The position numbers and the translations under genes are program-made. From Sulfomarinibacter sp963741385 (GTDB lineage Bacteria > Acidobacteriota > Thermoanaerobaculia > Thermoanaerobaculales > Sulfomarinibacteraceae), in the NCBI GenBank assembly GCA_963741385.1, contig CAVUHO010000010.1, forward strand, positions 1,364,001 to 1,428,000: a stretch of 64,000 nt of DNA, read 5' to 3'. The notes beneath the pieces were generated by a model, which was not told the origin of the DNA, did not search any database, and saw only the letters and a list, made by a program, of their open reading frames with translations. How positions within the stretch are numbered: position 1 is the first letter of the stretch; each line of letters opens with the position of its first letter. Shown piece by piece: positions 52,827 through 62,488 of the stretch.

Positions 52827-53985
52827 GGGTTCTCAACCGCGCCACTTCCTCGCTGATGCGCTGAGCGGCCCGGTCGACCTCGTCGTCTGTTGTGAAGCGG
52901 CCGAGGCTGATGCGGATCGACGCGGAGGCCAGCGCCTTGCCGACACCCATGGCGCGCAGCACCGGCGACGCCTCGGGGTGGTTGGAAGCGCAGGCCGAGC
53001 CGGTGCTGACGGCGACGTCCGGCAACGAGGCGAGCAGCGCGTTGCCCTCGATCCCGGCGAAGGAGAGGTTGCTGGTGCCGGCGAGGCGGTGAGCCTTTGA
53101 TCCGTTGACGGTGCAGCGGTCGACGTTGGCGAGGATGAGGTCTTCGAGGTGGTCGCGCAGGGCTCCCACCCGTTCGGCCTCGTTGGCGAGCCCGTCCTCG
53201 GCGATCTCGAGGGCGCGCGCCAGGGCCACCGCACCGGGAACGTTGGGCGTGCCGGAACGCAGACCGCTTTCGTGACCGCCGCCGTGGATGAGGGGCGGCA
53301 GTTTGAGCGGCGGGGTGCGACGGCGCAGGTGGAGGGCGCCGATGCCCTTGGGGCCATAGACCTTGTGGCCCGAGACGGTCAGGAGATCCGCGCTCAAGGC
53401 GTCGATGTCGAACGGGATCTTGCCGGCACCCTGGGCGGCGTCGCAGTGGAGCAAGGCGCCGCGGCGGTGCGCCAGATCGGCGGCTTCGCGGACGGGCTGG
53501 AGAGTGCCGGTCTCGTTGTTGGCGAGCATCAGGCTGACGAGGGCGGTGTCATCGCGGAGGGCCGCTTCGAGCTCGTCGAGGCGCACCCGGCCTTCCCCGT
53601 CGACACCGATCACGGACAGCTCCCACCCCGAGACCGCCAGGTGGCGCAGCGGCTCGAGGACCGACGGGTGCTCGGTGGCCTGGGTGACGAGGTGGCGGCG
53701 GCGTGTGGCCAGTGCAGTGGCGGCGCCGATCAAGGCCAGGTTGTTGCCCTCGCTGGCGCCCGAGGTGAAGACGATCTCGGTTGCCGAGCACGCGCCGAGG
53801 CAGCGGGCCACGGTCGCGCGCGCCTCCTCGAGCGCGGCGAAGGCATCGCGGCCCGGCCCATGGTTGCGGCTCGACGGGTTGGCGAACACGCCGCTGAGAT
53901 ATGGCAGCATCGCCTCCACCACCCGCGGATCGCACGGCGTCGAGGCGTTGTAGTCGAGATAGATGACGGGTTTCTTGACACTCAC
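52804..53985 (-). CDS. Cysteine desulfurase, NifS/IscS family (393 aa)
   Basis: Mobilises sulfur (or selenium) from cysteine (selenocysteine) via PLP. Lys208 in VSGHKVYGPKGIG is the PLP lysine, His104-region ATEHPSVL binds PLP, and Cys332 in STGSACASNHPEA is the persulfide cysteine; all present. The long upstream frame is a repeat shadow; GTG 53985 is supported by TAGAAT 7 nt before it. No isc or nif genes nearby. Given a selenoprotein at 62.5 kb it might also serve selenium supply, speculative. Confidence 0.93.
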   Translation of the reverse strand: MSVKKPVIYLDYNASTPCDPRVVEAMLPYLSGVFANPSSRNHGPGRDAFAALEEARATVARCLGACSATEIVFTSGASEGNNLALIGAATALATRRRHLVTQATEHPSVLEPLRHLAVSGWELSVIGVDGEGRVRLDELEAALRDDTALVSLMLANNETGTLQPVREAADLAHRRGALLHCDAAQGAGKIPFDIDALSADLLTVSGHKVYGPKGIGALHLRRRTPPLKLPPLIHGGGHESGLRSGTPNVPGAVALARALEIAEDGLANEAERVGALRDHLEDLILANVDRCTVNGSKAHRLAGTSNLSFAGIEGNALLASLPDVAVSTGSACASNHPEASPVLRAMGVGKALASASIRISLGRFTTDDEVDRAAQRISEEVARLRTLSRRRRR

Positions 53986-54047
53986 TTTCGGGATTCTACC
54001 CTTCCCGCGTCCGTCTCTGAGCGTTCGAGTGAACCCGTTGCTCAGGA

Positions 54048-54153
54048 CGCGCTTCCCGAGAGGAGCCACCTTCAACACTGTTGGCCCGTGGCACCCTGCC
54101 GACGTCGATGTTCGTGTGTCCAACAATATTGAAAATGGCACCTCCGCCGCACG
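54048..54153. repeat. 106-bp imperfect palindrome, copy B
   Basis: Same length and arms as copy A at 38351-38456 (CGCGCTTCCCGAGAGG start; AACAATATTGAAAATGGCAC right arm); the loop differs. A following segment 54169-54204 keeps only the outer ends (CGCTTCCCG and GCACCTCCG), as an internally deleted derivative. Confidence 0.85.
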
Positions 54154-54209
54154 CGGACTTTCCCATCTCGCTTCCCGTGGGGCTGCCAGGCACCTCCGTC
54201 GCACGTGTT

Positions 54210-54295
54210 CCCACCCACCCCTGAGCACTTGGGCGTTCACCGTCGGTGGGGGGGTGGGTGGCAAATCCGAAATCCGAAATCCGAAATCCGAAATC
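54210..54295 (+). repeat. Hairpin/G-rich element plus AATCCGA array
   Basis: CCACCCACCCC at 54211 pairs perfectly (11 bp) with GGGGTGGGTGG at 54251-54261; the G-rich strand then abuts four AATCCGA units. Same order as 38461-38543. Confidence 0.85.
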
Positions 54296-54315
54296 GACAC
54301 GCTCCCACCCCGCCC

Positions 54316-54344
54316 TTGCAGCTCATCCCTCTCCGGGCTACCAT
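54316..54344 (+). promoter_or_regulatory. ribBA promoter
   Basis: TTGCAG, 17-base spacer, TACCAT; predicted leader of about 32 nt. No FMN riboswitch seen. Confidence 0.6.
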
Positions 54345-54382
54345 TTGGGTTCGGCGTCGGGGGTGGCGCCAGGAGTTGAGAG

Positions 54383-55603
54383 ATGACGAAACAGAAAAAG
54401 TCCGACTTTCTCACCGTCGACGAGGCGGTTGCGCGCATCGCCCGGGGCCAGCAGATCATCGTGGTCGACGATGAGGATCGGGAAAATGAGGGTGACCTCA
54501 TCTTCGCCTCCGAGATGGTGACCCCGGAGGCCATCAACTTCATGGCGCGCCTCGGCAGGGGTCTGATCTGCGTTGCCCTGACCGCCGATCGCTGTGATCA
54601 GCTCGGTCTGCCGCCGATGGTCGAGAAGAACACCTCCACCCACGGCACCGCCTTTACGGTCAGCGTCGAGGTCCGCGAGGGCACGACAACCGGCATTTCC
54701 GCCCACGATCGGGCGGCGACCGTCCGCGCGTTGGTGAACCCCAAGACCGTTGCCGACGATCTCCAGCGGCCCGGCCACATGTTTCCGCTTCGCGCCCGTC
54801 GCGGCGGCGTTCTCAAGCGCGCCGGCCACACCGAGGCGGCGGCGGACCTCGCGAGAATGGCCGGTTTCACCCCGTCGGGGGTGTTGTGCGAGATCATGGA
54901 CGAGGATGGGCAGATGGCACGGCTGCCGCGGCTGCAGGAGTTCGCGCAGGAGCACGATCTCGGGATTCTCACGGTGGCTGACCTGATCGCCTATCGCATG
55001 CGCAACGAAAACCTGGTGGAGCGGGTCGCCGGGCCGGAGCTCCCCACCGAGTTGGGTGAGTTCAGGATCTTCGGTTATCGGAACCGGGTGACCGGCGAGG
55101 AGCACGTGGCGCTGGTGATGGGCGCCATCGACCCCGCAGAGCCGGTGCTGGTACGGGTGCACTCGCAGTGTCTCACCGGCGACGTGTTTGCGTCCCGCCG
55201 GTGCGACTGCGGCGCCCAGCTCGAAGCCGCCATGGCCAAGATCGCGCAGGAGGGAGCGGGAATCCTCCTCTATCTGCTGCAGGAGGGTCGTGGCATCGGT
55301 CTGTTCAACAAGCTGCGCGCCTACGAGCTCCAGGACCAGGGCGAGGACACGGTGGAGGCCAACGTTCACCTCGGGTTCAAGGCCGACCCGCGCGATTACG
55401 GGACCGGGGCGCAGATCCTGGTCGACCTCGGGGCGCGACGTCTGCGTCTGATGACCAACAACCCGACCAAATATTCGGCGCTGCGCGGTTTCGGTCTCGA
55501 GATCGTGGAGCGCGTGCCCCTCGAGGTGCCGCCGACCGACCGCAGCCGCCTCTACCTCGAAACCAAAAAGCACAAGATGGGCCATCTGCTCGAGATGGTC
55601 TGA
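54383..55603 (+). CDS. ribBA: Bifunctional DHBP synthase / GTP cyclohydrolase II
   Basis: Two entry steps of riboflavin synthesis. Residues 1-205: DHBP synthase (VVDDEDRENEGDLIFASEMV, STHGTAFTVSVE, HTEAAADLARMAG). Residues 210-400: GTP cyclohydrolase II (VRVHSQCLTGDVFASRRCDCG with the three zinc cysteines, LLQEGRGIGLFNKLRAYELQD, MTNNPTKYSAL). AGGAG precedes ATG 54383. No other rib genes here. Confidence 0.97.
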   Translation: MTKQKKSDFLTVDEAVARIARGQQIIVVDDEDRENEGDLIFASEMVTPEAINFMARLGRGLICVALTADRCDQLGLPPMVEKNTSTHGTAFTVSVEVREGTTTGISAHDRAATVRALVNPKTVADDLQRPGHMFPLRARRGGVLKRAGHTEAAADLARMAGFTPSGVLCEIMDEDGQMARLPRLQEFAQEHDLGILTVADLIAYRMRNENLVERVAGPELPTELGEFRIFGYRNRVTGEEHVALVMGAIDPAEPVLVRVHSQCLTGDVFASRRCDCGAQLEAAMAKIAQEGAGILLYLLQEGRGIGLFNKLRAYELQDQGEDTVEANVHLGFKADPRDYGTGAQILVDLGARRLRLMTNNPTKYSALRGFGLEIVERVPLEVPPTDRSRLYLETKKHKMGHLLEMV

Positions 55604-55903
55604 CCTACTGCGGCGCAAACGTTGAAATCGAGCTCATCCGAAAATCGATGAGCTTTTTGCGGCGACGAATATCAAAATGATTGTCATTCCGAGCGAGACC
55701 GAAAGTCGAGTCGAGGAACCTGTTCTGAACGGGCGCAGCGAGTTGAAGAGATCCCTCCACTCGGTCGCTCCGCTCTCTCGGTCGGGATGACAGGACCTGT
55801 TTGTTTTCGAGATCGCAAAGGATTCGCATTTCGATCGTTTCTTTTTCGAATGAGCGCAACGGTTGAAAATTCGTGACCGTGACCCTGTAGGATCGAAAGC
55901 GGC
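55604..55903. other. 300-base gap ribBA-mfd
   Basis: Contains the palindromic element copy 3 and, at 55888-55893, TAGGAT 10 nt before the mfd GTG. Nothing else recognised. Confidence 0.6.
55682..55792. repeat. Palindromic intergenic element, family P, copy 3
   Basis: More diverged copy (starts TGTCATTCCGAGCGAGACC, ends GTCGGGATGACA), 111 bp, downstream of ribBA. Confidence 0.8.
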
Positions 55904-58900
55904 GTGACCACATATCCTCTCCCCGACCTCAGCGCGCTCGTCCGCGACCTCGATCGCGGGGTGGAGGGGCTGGCTGTGGGCGGTGTGGTCCCCGGCGCCC
56001 GGGCGCTGGTACTCGCAGCCGCCGCGGCCCGCGGGTGGCCGCATCGACGGACCCTGGTCGTCGTGCCCCACGTCGCCGACGCGGACGGACCTGGCGGCAG
56101 GGCTCGGCCTGCTCGCGCCGGGGGTCAGCGTGGGGGTGGTGCCGGCCGAGATGGCCGGTCCCTACCTCGGCGCCGAACCCCCCTTGGCGGCACGGCTGCG
56201 GCTGGTGGATCTCCTGGTACGACTCGCGGGCGATGACGTCGATCTCGTCGTGGTTCCGGCGCGCGCGCTCGGGACCCCCATCCCGGAGCCGGCGATGTTG
56301 TGCTCGTGCGCCTTCGAGCTGCGGGTCGGCGACCGGATCGACGCCCGCGACCTGGCCGTTCGACTCGCCGCCGCCGGCTACCGCCGCGCCGACCTCGTCG
56401 AAGAGGCGGGCGAGTTCGCCGTTCGTGGGTGGGTGATCGATCTCCACACCGGCGGCGACACGGGGGTCCGGCTCCAGCTCGACGACGACGTTGTCGAATC
56501 CATCCGCTCGTTCGACCCGGCCACCCAGCGGGGAGTGGGGGATCCGCAGGACGCGGTTGCCGTCATCCCGCTCGAGCCCTTTCCCACCGACCCCGCGCGG
56601 CTGGCAGGTCTCGCCTCGGTCCTGGCACCTGACTACCCGGCGCTGGCAGGGGTCGCGGCCGAGGGCGCCGAACGCCGTCTGTGGTGGGGCGCGCTCCACC
56701 TCGCGGGGGGTGCAACCAGCTGGATCGAACTGATTTCAAACATCGTGGTGTGCGACCGCGACGAGGTCCTGGGCGAGGTAGGCCGTTGGTGGACCGTCCA
56801 ACAGCGCGAGTGGAGCGCCCTGAGCCGGCGCGAGATGGGCCTGCCGCCCCCCGATACGTTGCTGCGCGCTCCGGACGAGTTCAAGGGCGTTCTCGAGTCC
56901 CCGGCGCTGCGGGTCGAAAGGCTCGAACTGATGGACGGGTCGACGAGCTGGCGCCGCCTGCCGACCAGCGCAGTCGAAAACTTCGTCCGCCGGGTCCCTG
57001 ATCTGGTGCCAACACTGCGGGCGCGGCGGGGGCAGGACCTCGCCCAGGTGTTGGTGGTGGCGTCTCCGGGTGAGGGGAAACGATTCACCCACCTCTTGAG
57101 CGAGGGCGGCGTGACGCCGGTCGGCGCTCCGCCCGCCAAGGGTGGTGTGGCGATTGTCGAAGGCGGGCCGCAGCACGGCTTCGTATGGGAGGGCGGCCTC
57201 GCGGTTTACGGTCGAAGGGACCTCACGGCGACGCCGATGCCGCGGCCGCGGCGGTCCGGGCCGAGCGCGTTCATCTCCGATCTTCGCGACCTCAGGAGCG
57301 GCGATCTGGTGGTCCACCTCGACCACGGGATCGGGAGATTCACGGGCTTCCGCCGGGTCGTGGTCGAGGGCAAGGAACTCGAGATGATGGCCCTCGAGTA
57401 CCACGGCGGCGACTCGCTGCTGGTGCCGGTGGAGCGGGCCGACCTGATCCAGAAATACGCCTCGGGGGAGGCCGACGTCAACCCCACCCTCGACCGTCTC
57501 GGCGGCGGCACCTGGAAGCGCCGGAAATCGCGGGTCCGCAAGGCGGTGCGCGAGATGGCGGCCGAACTGCTGCGGCTGGCGGCGGTGCGCCACGCCGCGG
57601 AGGGTTTTGCCTATTCACCGGATTCGCCGTGGCAGCGCGAGTTCGAGGACGCCTTCGAGTTCGAGCTGACGATGGACCAGGAACGGTCGGTGAGCGATAT
57701 CAAGAACGATATGGAGTCCACCCGGCCGATGGACCGGCTCCTGTGCGGGGATGTGGGCTACGGCAAGACCGAGGTCGCCATCCGCGCCGCCTTCAAGGCC
57801 GTCCTCGAAGGCAAACAGGTGGCGGTGCTGGCGCCGACCACGATCCTGGTGGAGCAGCACCTGGACACCCTGCGCCGGCGGTTTGCCGGTTTCCCGGTCG
57901 AATCCCGCATGCTCTCCCGATTCTCGACCGCGGCCGAGGCCAAGGAGACCATCAGGGGGCTGGCCGAGGGCACGGTCGACGTGGTGGTCGGCACCCACCG
58001 CCTGTTCGGCGAGTCGGTGGTTTTCCGCGACCTCGGTCTGGTGGTGATGGACGAGGAACAGCGCTTCGGCGTTGCCCAGAAGGAGCGGCTCAAGAGGCTG
58101 CGGGCGGAGGTCGACGTGGTCGCCATGTCGGCGACGCCGATCCCGCGCACTCTCAACCTTTCGCTCAGTGGTCTGCGCGACATCTCGATCATCGAGACCC
58201 CGCCCCGCGACCGCCAGGCCGTGGAAACCAGCGTCCTCCAGTTCTCGGAGGACATCGTTCGCGAGGCGATTCTGTACGAATTGGAACGGGGCGGCCAGGT
58301 CTTTTTTGTCCACAATCGCGTCAAGACCATCGGCGCCTTTGCCGACTGGTTGCGCAGGATCGTGCCGGAGGCGCAGCGTCGTGGTGGCCCACGGCCAGAT
58401 GTCGGAACGCCACCTCGAGAAGGCCATGCGCGCGTTTCTCGACGGCGACGCGAATGTGCTGCTGGCCACCGCCATCATCGAAAACGGTCTCGACATCCCC
58501 AACGCCAACACCCTGCTGGTCAACCGCGCCGATCGCTTCGGGCTGGCCCAGCTCTACCAGCTGCGCGGCCGGGTCGGGCGTTCCGACCGCCTCGCCTTCG
58601 CGTATTTTCTGGTGCCGCCGAACCAGCCGCTGTCGCCGACGGCGCGCGCCCGGCTTGCGGCCATCCAGGAGTTCTGCGAGCTCGGCGCCGGTTTCCGGAT
58701 AGCAGCCCGCGACCTCGAGATCCGGGGCGCCGGCAATCTCCTGGGGGCCGAGCAGCACGGTTTCATGGAAGCGGTCGGGTTCGAGACCTACTGTCAGCTG
58801 CTCGAGGAGGCGGTCGCAGAGCTCGAGGGCCGGCCGGCCGCCTCGAGGCGCGAGGTGGAGTTGCGCCTCGGCGTCGATCTCCAGCTGCCGGAACCCTACC

Positions 58901-59286
58901 TTCCCGAGCCCGCCCTGCGCCTGAGTTTCTACAAGCGTTTGGCCGCTTGCGACAGTGAAGAGGGTCTGGCGGAGCTGCTCGAGGAGATGGCCGACCGCTA
59001 CGGTCCAGCGCCGGCCCAGGTCGATGCCTTGGCCGAGGCGCAACGGGTGCGGATGTCGGCCCGGCGCGCCGGCGTCGCCGCGGTGATCCGCCGCGGGCGG
59101 AAGTGGCGTCTGCGTCTGGACCCCGCGGTCGTGCCCTCCGCCGGGCTCGTCGAGGCTGTGACCAACCGGCCGGGAGCGCAGCTCAGCCCGGATGGCGAAA
59201 TCATATTCCCCATCGGCGACGAGGGGCCGGGTGTCGGCGAGGTCCTCGAGTTTCTCCACATTCTGGAAACTGACGCGATCGGGTGA
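55904..59286 (+). pseudogene. mfd: Transcription-repair coupling factor Mfd, interrupted by two +1 frameshifts
   Basis: Would displace stalled RNA polymerase and recruit UvrA. GTG 55904 starts frame 2 (PLPDLSALVRDLDRGVEGL to VVVPHVADA), then sense continues in frame 3 near 56090 (DLAAGLGLLAPGV), and again shifts near 58375 (LRRIVPEAQ in frame 3, VVVAHGQMSERHLEKAM in frame 1). Each join needs removal of one base. After correction the product is about 1126 residues, normal for Mfd: UvrB-like N-domain, RID/CarD-like domain (SGDLVVHLDHGIGRFTG), helicase with GDVGYGKTE and MDEEQRFG, TRCF C-domain. All conserved motifs survive, so the shifts are more likely sequence errors than decay. Confidence 0.85.
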
Positions 59287-59298
59287 CACGGTTACCAT
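59270..59298 (+). promoter_or_regulatory. Leaderless promoter
   Basis: CTGACG, 17-base spacer, TACCAT (59293-59298), 6 nt, ATG 59305. Sits over the 3' end of mfd. Confidence 0.6.
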
Positions 59299-59304
59299 GG
59301 CGCC

Positions 59305-59649
59305 ATGCGCAACGTCGTTTCCCTCGATTCCGCCACCGTTGCCGCGACGGCGGCGCGGGCAATCGCCGAACGACGCGGCGCGCGGAATCGCATGGGAACC
59401 CTGGTTCTGCTGCCGTTTCTGGGCTTGGCCCCCGCAAAGGTGCAGAAGCGGTGGCACAGTGACTGGCTTTTCCCGGCGGATGCGGCAACCTGGGCGTCCT
59501 CGGTATTGGAGTTCCTCGTCGCGCACGATGTGTTCCTCATTCTCTCGGGCTCGTTGCGGCTGCTGTCGGCCCGCGGTGGGCGGCCGATGGGCAGCCTGTT
59601 CGGTTGGGTTCTCCGTCCTCTGTATCGTTCCTCTCTTACAGCCCCATAA
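59305..59649 (+). CDS. Small protein of unknown function (114 aa), possibly a gene remnant
   Basis: Start ATG 59305 is supported by a leaderless promoter and a confident-looking N-terminus (MRNVVSLDSATVAATAARAI). The remaining part (hydrophobic LVLLPFLGLAP, then WLFPADAATW) has weaker codon bias and resembles nothing I know. Either a genuine small protein or a truncated remnant of a longer gene. Confidence 0.45.
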   Translation: MRNVVSLDSATVAATAARAIAERRGARNRMGTLVLLPFLGLAPAKVQKRWHSDWLFPADAATWASSVLEFLVAHDVFLILSGSLRLLSARGGRPMGSLFGWVLRPLYRSSLTAP

Positions 59650-59660
59650 CCCATTCGTGC

Positions 59661-59666
59661 TAGGCT
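59661..59666 (+). promoter_or_regulatory. Leaderless -10 element
   Basis: TAGGCT then 6 nt then ATG 59673. Confidence 0.5.
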
Positions 59667-59672
59667 TCCCCG

Positions 59673-60524
59673 ATGGGCGTTCGGCTTCCCTTTCGTATTG
59701 TTGTCCTGCTTTTCGCCGCGGTGCAGTCCTCGGCGTGCGGCGGCACTGATGTGGGTCTGGCTCAGGTGGGCGGCAACCAACTCGAGGTTGCTCCATTTCA
59801 GAGCTACATCGGAGAGGCTTCCGGTGAGAACTGGGCAGGCATCAGCGCTCGCGTCGCGTCGGGTCTCCTCGATCAGTACATCGACCGTCAGGTGGTGCTC
59901 GAGGCTGCGAGGAGGCGTGAATTGTTGACAGCAACCGACTCCTCGCGGCTCGGACCGGGCGACATGCGGTGGATGCTGGAAGAGCTGTGCGGTCCGTCGC
60001 CTGAACCGTCGGCGGAGGAGGTCGATCGTGAGGTTGAACGGCGTCTCGAAAAAGTGGTGCCGGCGCAGGCGCACGTGCGGCAGATCCTCGTGGACAGCCT
60101 CGAGCTGGCGGAGATTGCCCGCCAACGGTTGGCCGCGGGTGAGGACTTCGTCAAGGTGAGCCGGGAAATGAGCCGCGCGCCGAACGCGATCGACGGCGGA
60201 GAGCTCGGTTGGTTCTTCGAGGGCAGCTTGCCCGAGGAGATCGACCACGTGGTTTTTTCGCTGGCCGCCGGCGCCATTTCGGATCCGGTGCAGGGGCCAT
60301 CCGGATACCATGTGTTTCAGGTCCTGAAAATGACGCCTGCCGGCCCGCCGGAGAAGGTGGCGGTGGAATCCGCGGTCACGACCGAGTTCGCGGAGCGGGG
60401 GGCGCGTCAGCACACGCGCGACTGCATCGAGCGCCTGGCGTCAGAGATAGGCGTCGAGGTCACGTCGAAAAATCTGTGGTTTGCCTATGACGGAAAGTAT
60501 GCGGAGGGTCGAGTCGATGCGTAG
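59673..60524 (+). CDS. PpiC-type peptidyl-prolyl isomerase lipoprotein (283 aa)
   Basis: Hydrophobic signal then SSACGG, a lipobox-like site (Cys22), so probably envelope-anchored. Residues 130-225 match a parvulin domain (HVRQILVDSLELAEIARQRL, GEDFVKVSREMS, GGELGWFFEG, DPVQGPSGYHVFQVLKM). Helps folding of outer-membrane or secreted proteins. Its stop lies 8 bases inside the next gene. Confidence 0.9.
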   Translation: MGVRLPFRIVVLLFAAVQSSACGGTDVGLAQVGGNQLEVAPFQSYIGEASGENWAGISARVASGLLDQYIDRQVVLEAARRRELLTATDSSRLGPGDMRWMLEELCGPSPEPSAEEVDREVERRLEKVVPAQAHVRQILVDSLELAEIARQRLAAGEDFVKVSREMSRAPNAIDGGELGWFFEGSLPEEIDHVVFSLAAGAISDPVQGPSGYHVFQVLKMTPAGPPEKVAVESAVTTEFAERGARQHTRDCIERLASEIGVEVTSKNLWFAYDGKYAEGRVDA

Positions 60525-61485
60525 TCGAGTGGTGGTGGTGTCGGTGTTCCTGGCAGCCTTGGCGATTGTGGCCGCCGCCGAGGACCGGGTCGTACTCGAG
60601 GGAATTCTGGTGCGGGTCAACGACAATATTGTCACGATTTCGGATTTCACCAAGCGGATGCGGACGGAGCTCACGCAGCTTGGGTCGGCGCCCAGCGAGG
60701 ACGAAATCCGCCAGCTCACTGAGAATATGCTGAACGAGATCGTCGACGAGCTGATTCTCCTCGAGCGGGCGTCGGAAAAACACATCGAAGTCAACGAGAA
60801 GATGGTCGATCAGGCGCTCCAGAATCTTCGCGAGGAGAACAACCTTCTCGACGACGAGGCGTGGAAGCAGGCGGTGGCGAGTTCCGGCCTCACGCTTGAC
60901 CAGCTTCGGGACCGCTACCGGCGCACCATTCTGCTGCAACGTGCGGTGCAGGGTGAGGTGCGGCCGCTCGAGATCACCGAGGAGGAGCTCCACAGCCTGT
61001 ACCAGCAGCAGATCGAGCAGTACGCTGTGCCGGAGAAGGTGCTGTTGGAGCAGGTTTTCATCGCGGAAGGTACCGCCCCCAAAGACGCCATGCGGCGCGC
61101 GGAAGGCATGGTGGAGAGAGTGAGAAACGGTGCGGACCTCAAGGCCGAGGCGACCCTGGCCGGCAGCCAACTGCAGGAACTGGGCGCGATTCCGGTGGCT
61201 GATTGCCGACCCGAGCTCACGGCGGCCCTCGCCAAGATCGAAGACGGCGGGGTGACCGATCCGATGCCCGTCCCAGGAGGCGTGCAGGTCATTCTGCTGG
61301 TACAGACCATACCGGCCGGATACCAGTCCTTCGATGAGGTCATCGACGACATTCGCCGCAAGGTGTCCGCAGATTCCTACGAGGGGCAGACCCGGGGGCT
61401 GGTCGACAAGCTCAAGAAGGAATATCTGGTGGAAGTGTACGAGGATCGTCTTGCCATCGTCTTCCGCAACCTGGGCGGTATCTGA
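60517..61485 (+). CDS. SurA-like periplasmic chaperone / PPIase (322 aa)
   Basis: ATG 60517 with GGAGG upstream; signal peptide to AAAED. SurA_N-like domain (ILVRVNDNIVTISDFTKRM, LNEIVDELILLERASEKH) and a reduced C-terminal PpiC-like domain lacking several consensus residues, so isomerase activity may be weak. Overlaps the preceding PPIase gene, same function class. Likely outer-membrane protein biogenesis. Confidence 0.9.
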   Translation: MRSRVVVVSVFLAALAIVAAAEDRVVLEGILVRVNDNIVTISDFTKRMRTELTQLGSAPSEDEIRQLTENMLNEIVDELILLERASEKHIEVNEKMVDQALQNLREENNLLDDEAWKQAVASSGLTLDQLRDRYRRTILLQRAVQGEVRPLEITEEELHSLYQQQIEQYAVPEKVLLEQVFIAEGTAPKDAMRRAEGMVERVRNGADLKAEATLAGSQLQELGAIPVADCRPELTAALAKIEDGGVTDPMPVPGGVQVILLVQTIPAGYQSFDEVIDDIRRKVSADSYEGQTRGLVDKLKKEYLVEVYEDRLAIVFRNLGGI

Positions 61486-61504
61486 TGCGCGGGGTCCGTT
61501 GACC

Positions 61505-62479
61505 ATGAGCCGGCAACAGCGAACCTGGATCAAGGACCTCAAGGCCGGTACGGAGATAGAGGAGTGTTTCGTGGTGCGGTCATCGGACGTCCGCCAGGGA
61601 CGCGGCGGCGGGTCGTATCTCGCCGCCACGATCGGTGACCGGACCGGCGAGGTGACTGCGCTGGTGTGGCAGAACGTCGACCGGTTGCGCGAGGTGTTCG
61701 AACCCGGCAACGTCGTGGCTGTCGCCGGTCAGGTCCAGCGCTACAACCAGCAGTTGCAGGTGGTGGTTCGCAAAGCGGAAACGGTGGCCGACGAACAGGT
61801 GAACCACGAGGACTTCGTGCGATCTTCCGCCGTCGATCCCGAGCTGCTGTGGAAGCAGTTGAACACCTTGATCGAGGAGGTTGCCGACGACGACCTGCGG
61901 CAGCTTCTCTTCCGGATCTTCGCCGACCCGGAGGTGGAGCGGCTGTTCAAGGTCGCCCCGGCGGCTCGGTCGATGCATCACGCCTTCCGTTCGGGGCTTC
62001 TTGAGCACACGGTATCGGTGACGACCGTCGCTAGAAACCTCGCGCCTCATTACGGCGCCGATCATGACCTGGTTGTGGCCGGAGGGCTGCTCCACGATCT
62101 CGGCAAGATCTGGGAGCTCGAACTCGGGCCCTCGATCGAGTACACCGACGACGGCCGGCTGCTCGGACACCTGCCCATGGAAGTACTGTATGTCGAGGAG
62201 AGAATCGGCGAGCTGGAAAATTTTCCAGCCGAGACCCGCCGGCTGCTGCTTCACATCTTGCTGGCCCACCACGGAGAGTTCGAGTACGGGTCGCCGCGCC
62301 GCCCGAAGACCCCTGAAGCCCTGCTGGTCCACATGGTGGACAATCTGGACTCGAAAATGGCGGGGATGTGGGAGGCCATCACGGCGGACGGGTCCGACGA
62401 CGAAGCGTGGACGCCCTTCTCGAGGATCCTGGGGCGGTTTGTCTATCGCCGGCGACCGGGCAGCGGCAACGAGAGCTGA
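61505..62479 (+). CDS. YhaM-like 3'-5' exoribonuclease: OB-fold plus HD domain (324 aa)
   Basis: N-terminal OB-fold (YLAATIGDRTGEVTALVWQ, VVAVAGQVQRYNQQLQVVV) followed by an HD-type metal site (SGLLEHTVSV, AGGLLHDLGKIWEL, LLAHHGEFEYGSPRRPKTPEALLVHMVDNLDSKM). The order and length match YhaM. ATG 61505 after the SurA stop by 19 bases, same operon. Processes or degrades RNA/DNA 3' ends. Confidence 0.91.
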   Translation: MSRQQRTWIKDLKAGTEIEECFVVRSSDVRQGRGGGSYLAATIGDRTGEVTALVWQNVDRLREVFEPGNVVAVAGQVQRYNQQLQVVVRKAETVADEQVNHEDFVRSSAVDPELLWKQLNTLIEEVADDDLRQLLFRIFADPEVERLFKVAPAARSMHHAFRSGLLEHTVSVTTVARNLAPHYGADHDLVVAGGLLHDLGKIWELELGPSIEYTDDGRLLGHLPMEVLYVEERIGELENFPAETRRLLLHILLAHHGEFEYGSPRRPKTPEALLVHMVDNLDSKMAGMWEAITADGSDDEAWTPFSRILGRFVYRRRPGSGNES

Positions 62480-62488
62480 ACCGCCGGG

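Larger units (their letters stand above)
53986..54382. other. 397-base repeat-filled gap
   Basis: Between divergent cysteine desulfurase and ribBA. Holds, in order: 106-bp palindrome B (54048-54153), a shortened derivative (about 54169-54204), the hairpin/G-rich element (54210-54261), an AATCCGA array (54264-54295), and the ribBA promoter (54316-54344). Confidence 0.8.

Noticed and set aside
54100..54382. FMN riboswitch before ribBA
   Set aside because: No conserved FMN core; the gap is filled by repeats and a plain promoter.
55983..58958. 991-residue frame as a complete Mfd
   Set aside because: Its start is out of frame with the real N-terminus and its last 190 residues are frameshift nonsense.
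59305..59649. Sua5/threonylcarbamoyl-AMP synthase from the first residues
   Set aside because: Only the first 25 residues are loosely suggestive; no KxR/SxN or YrdC motifs follow.
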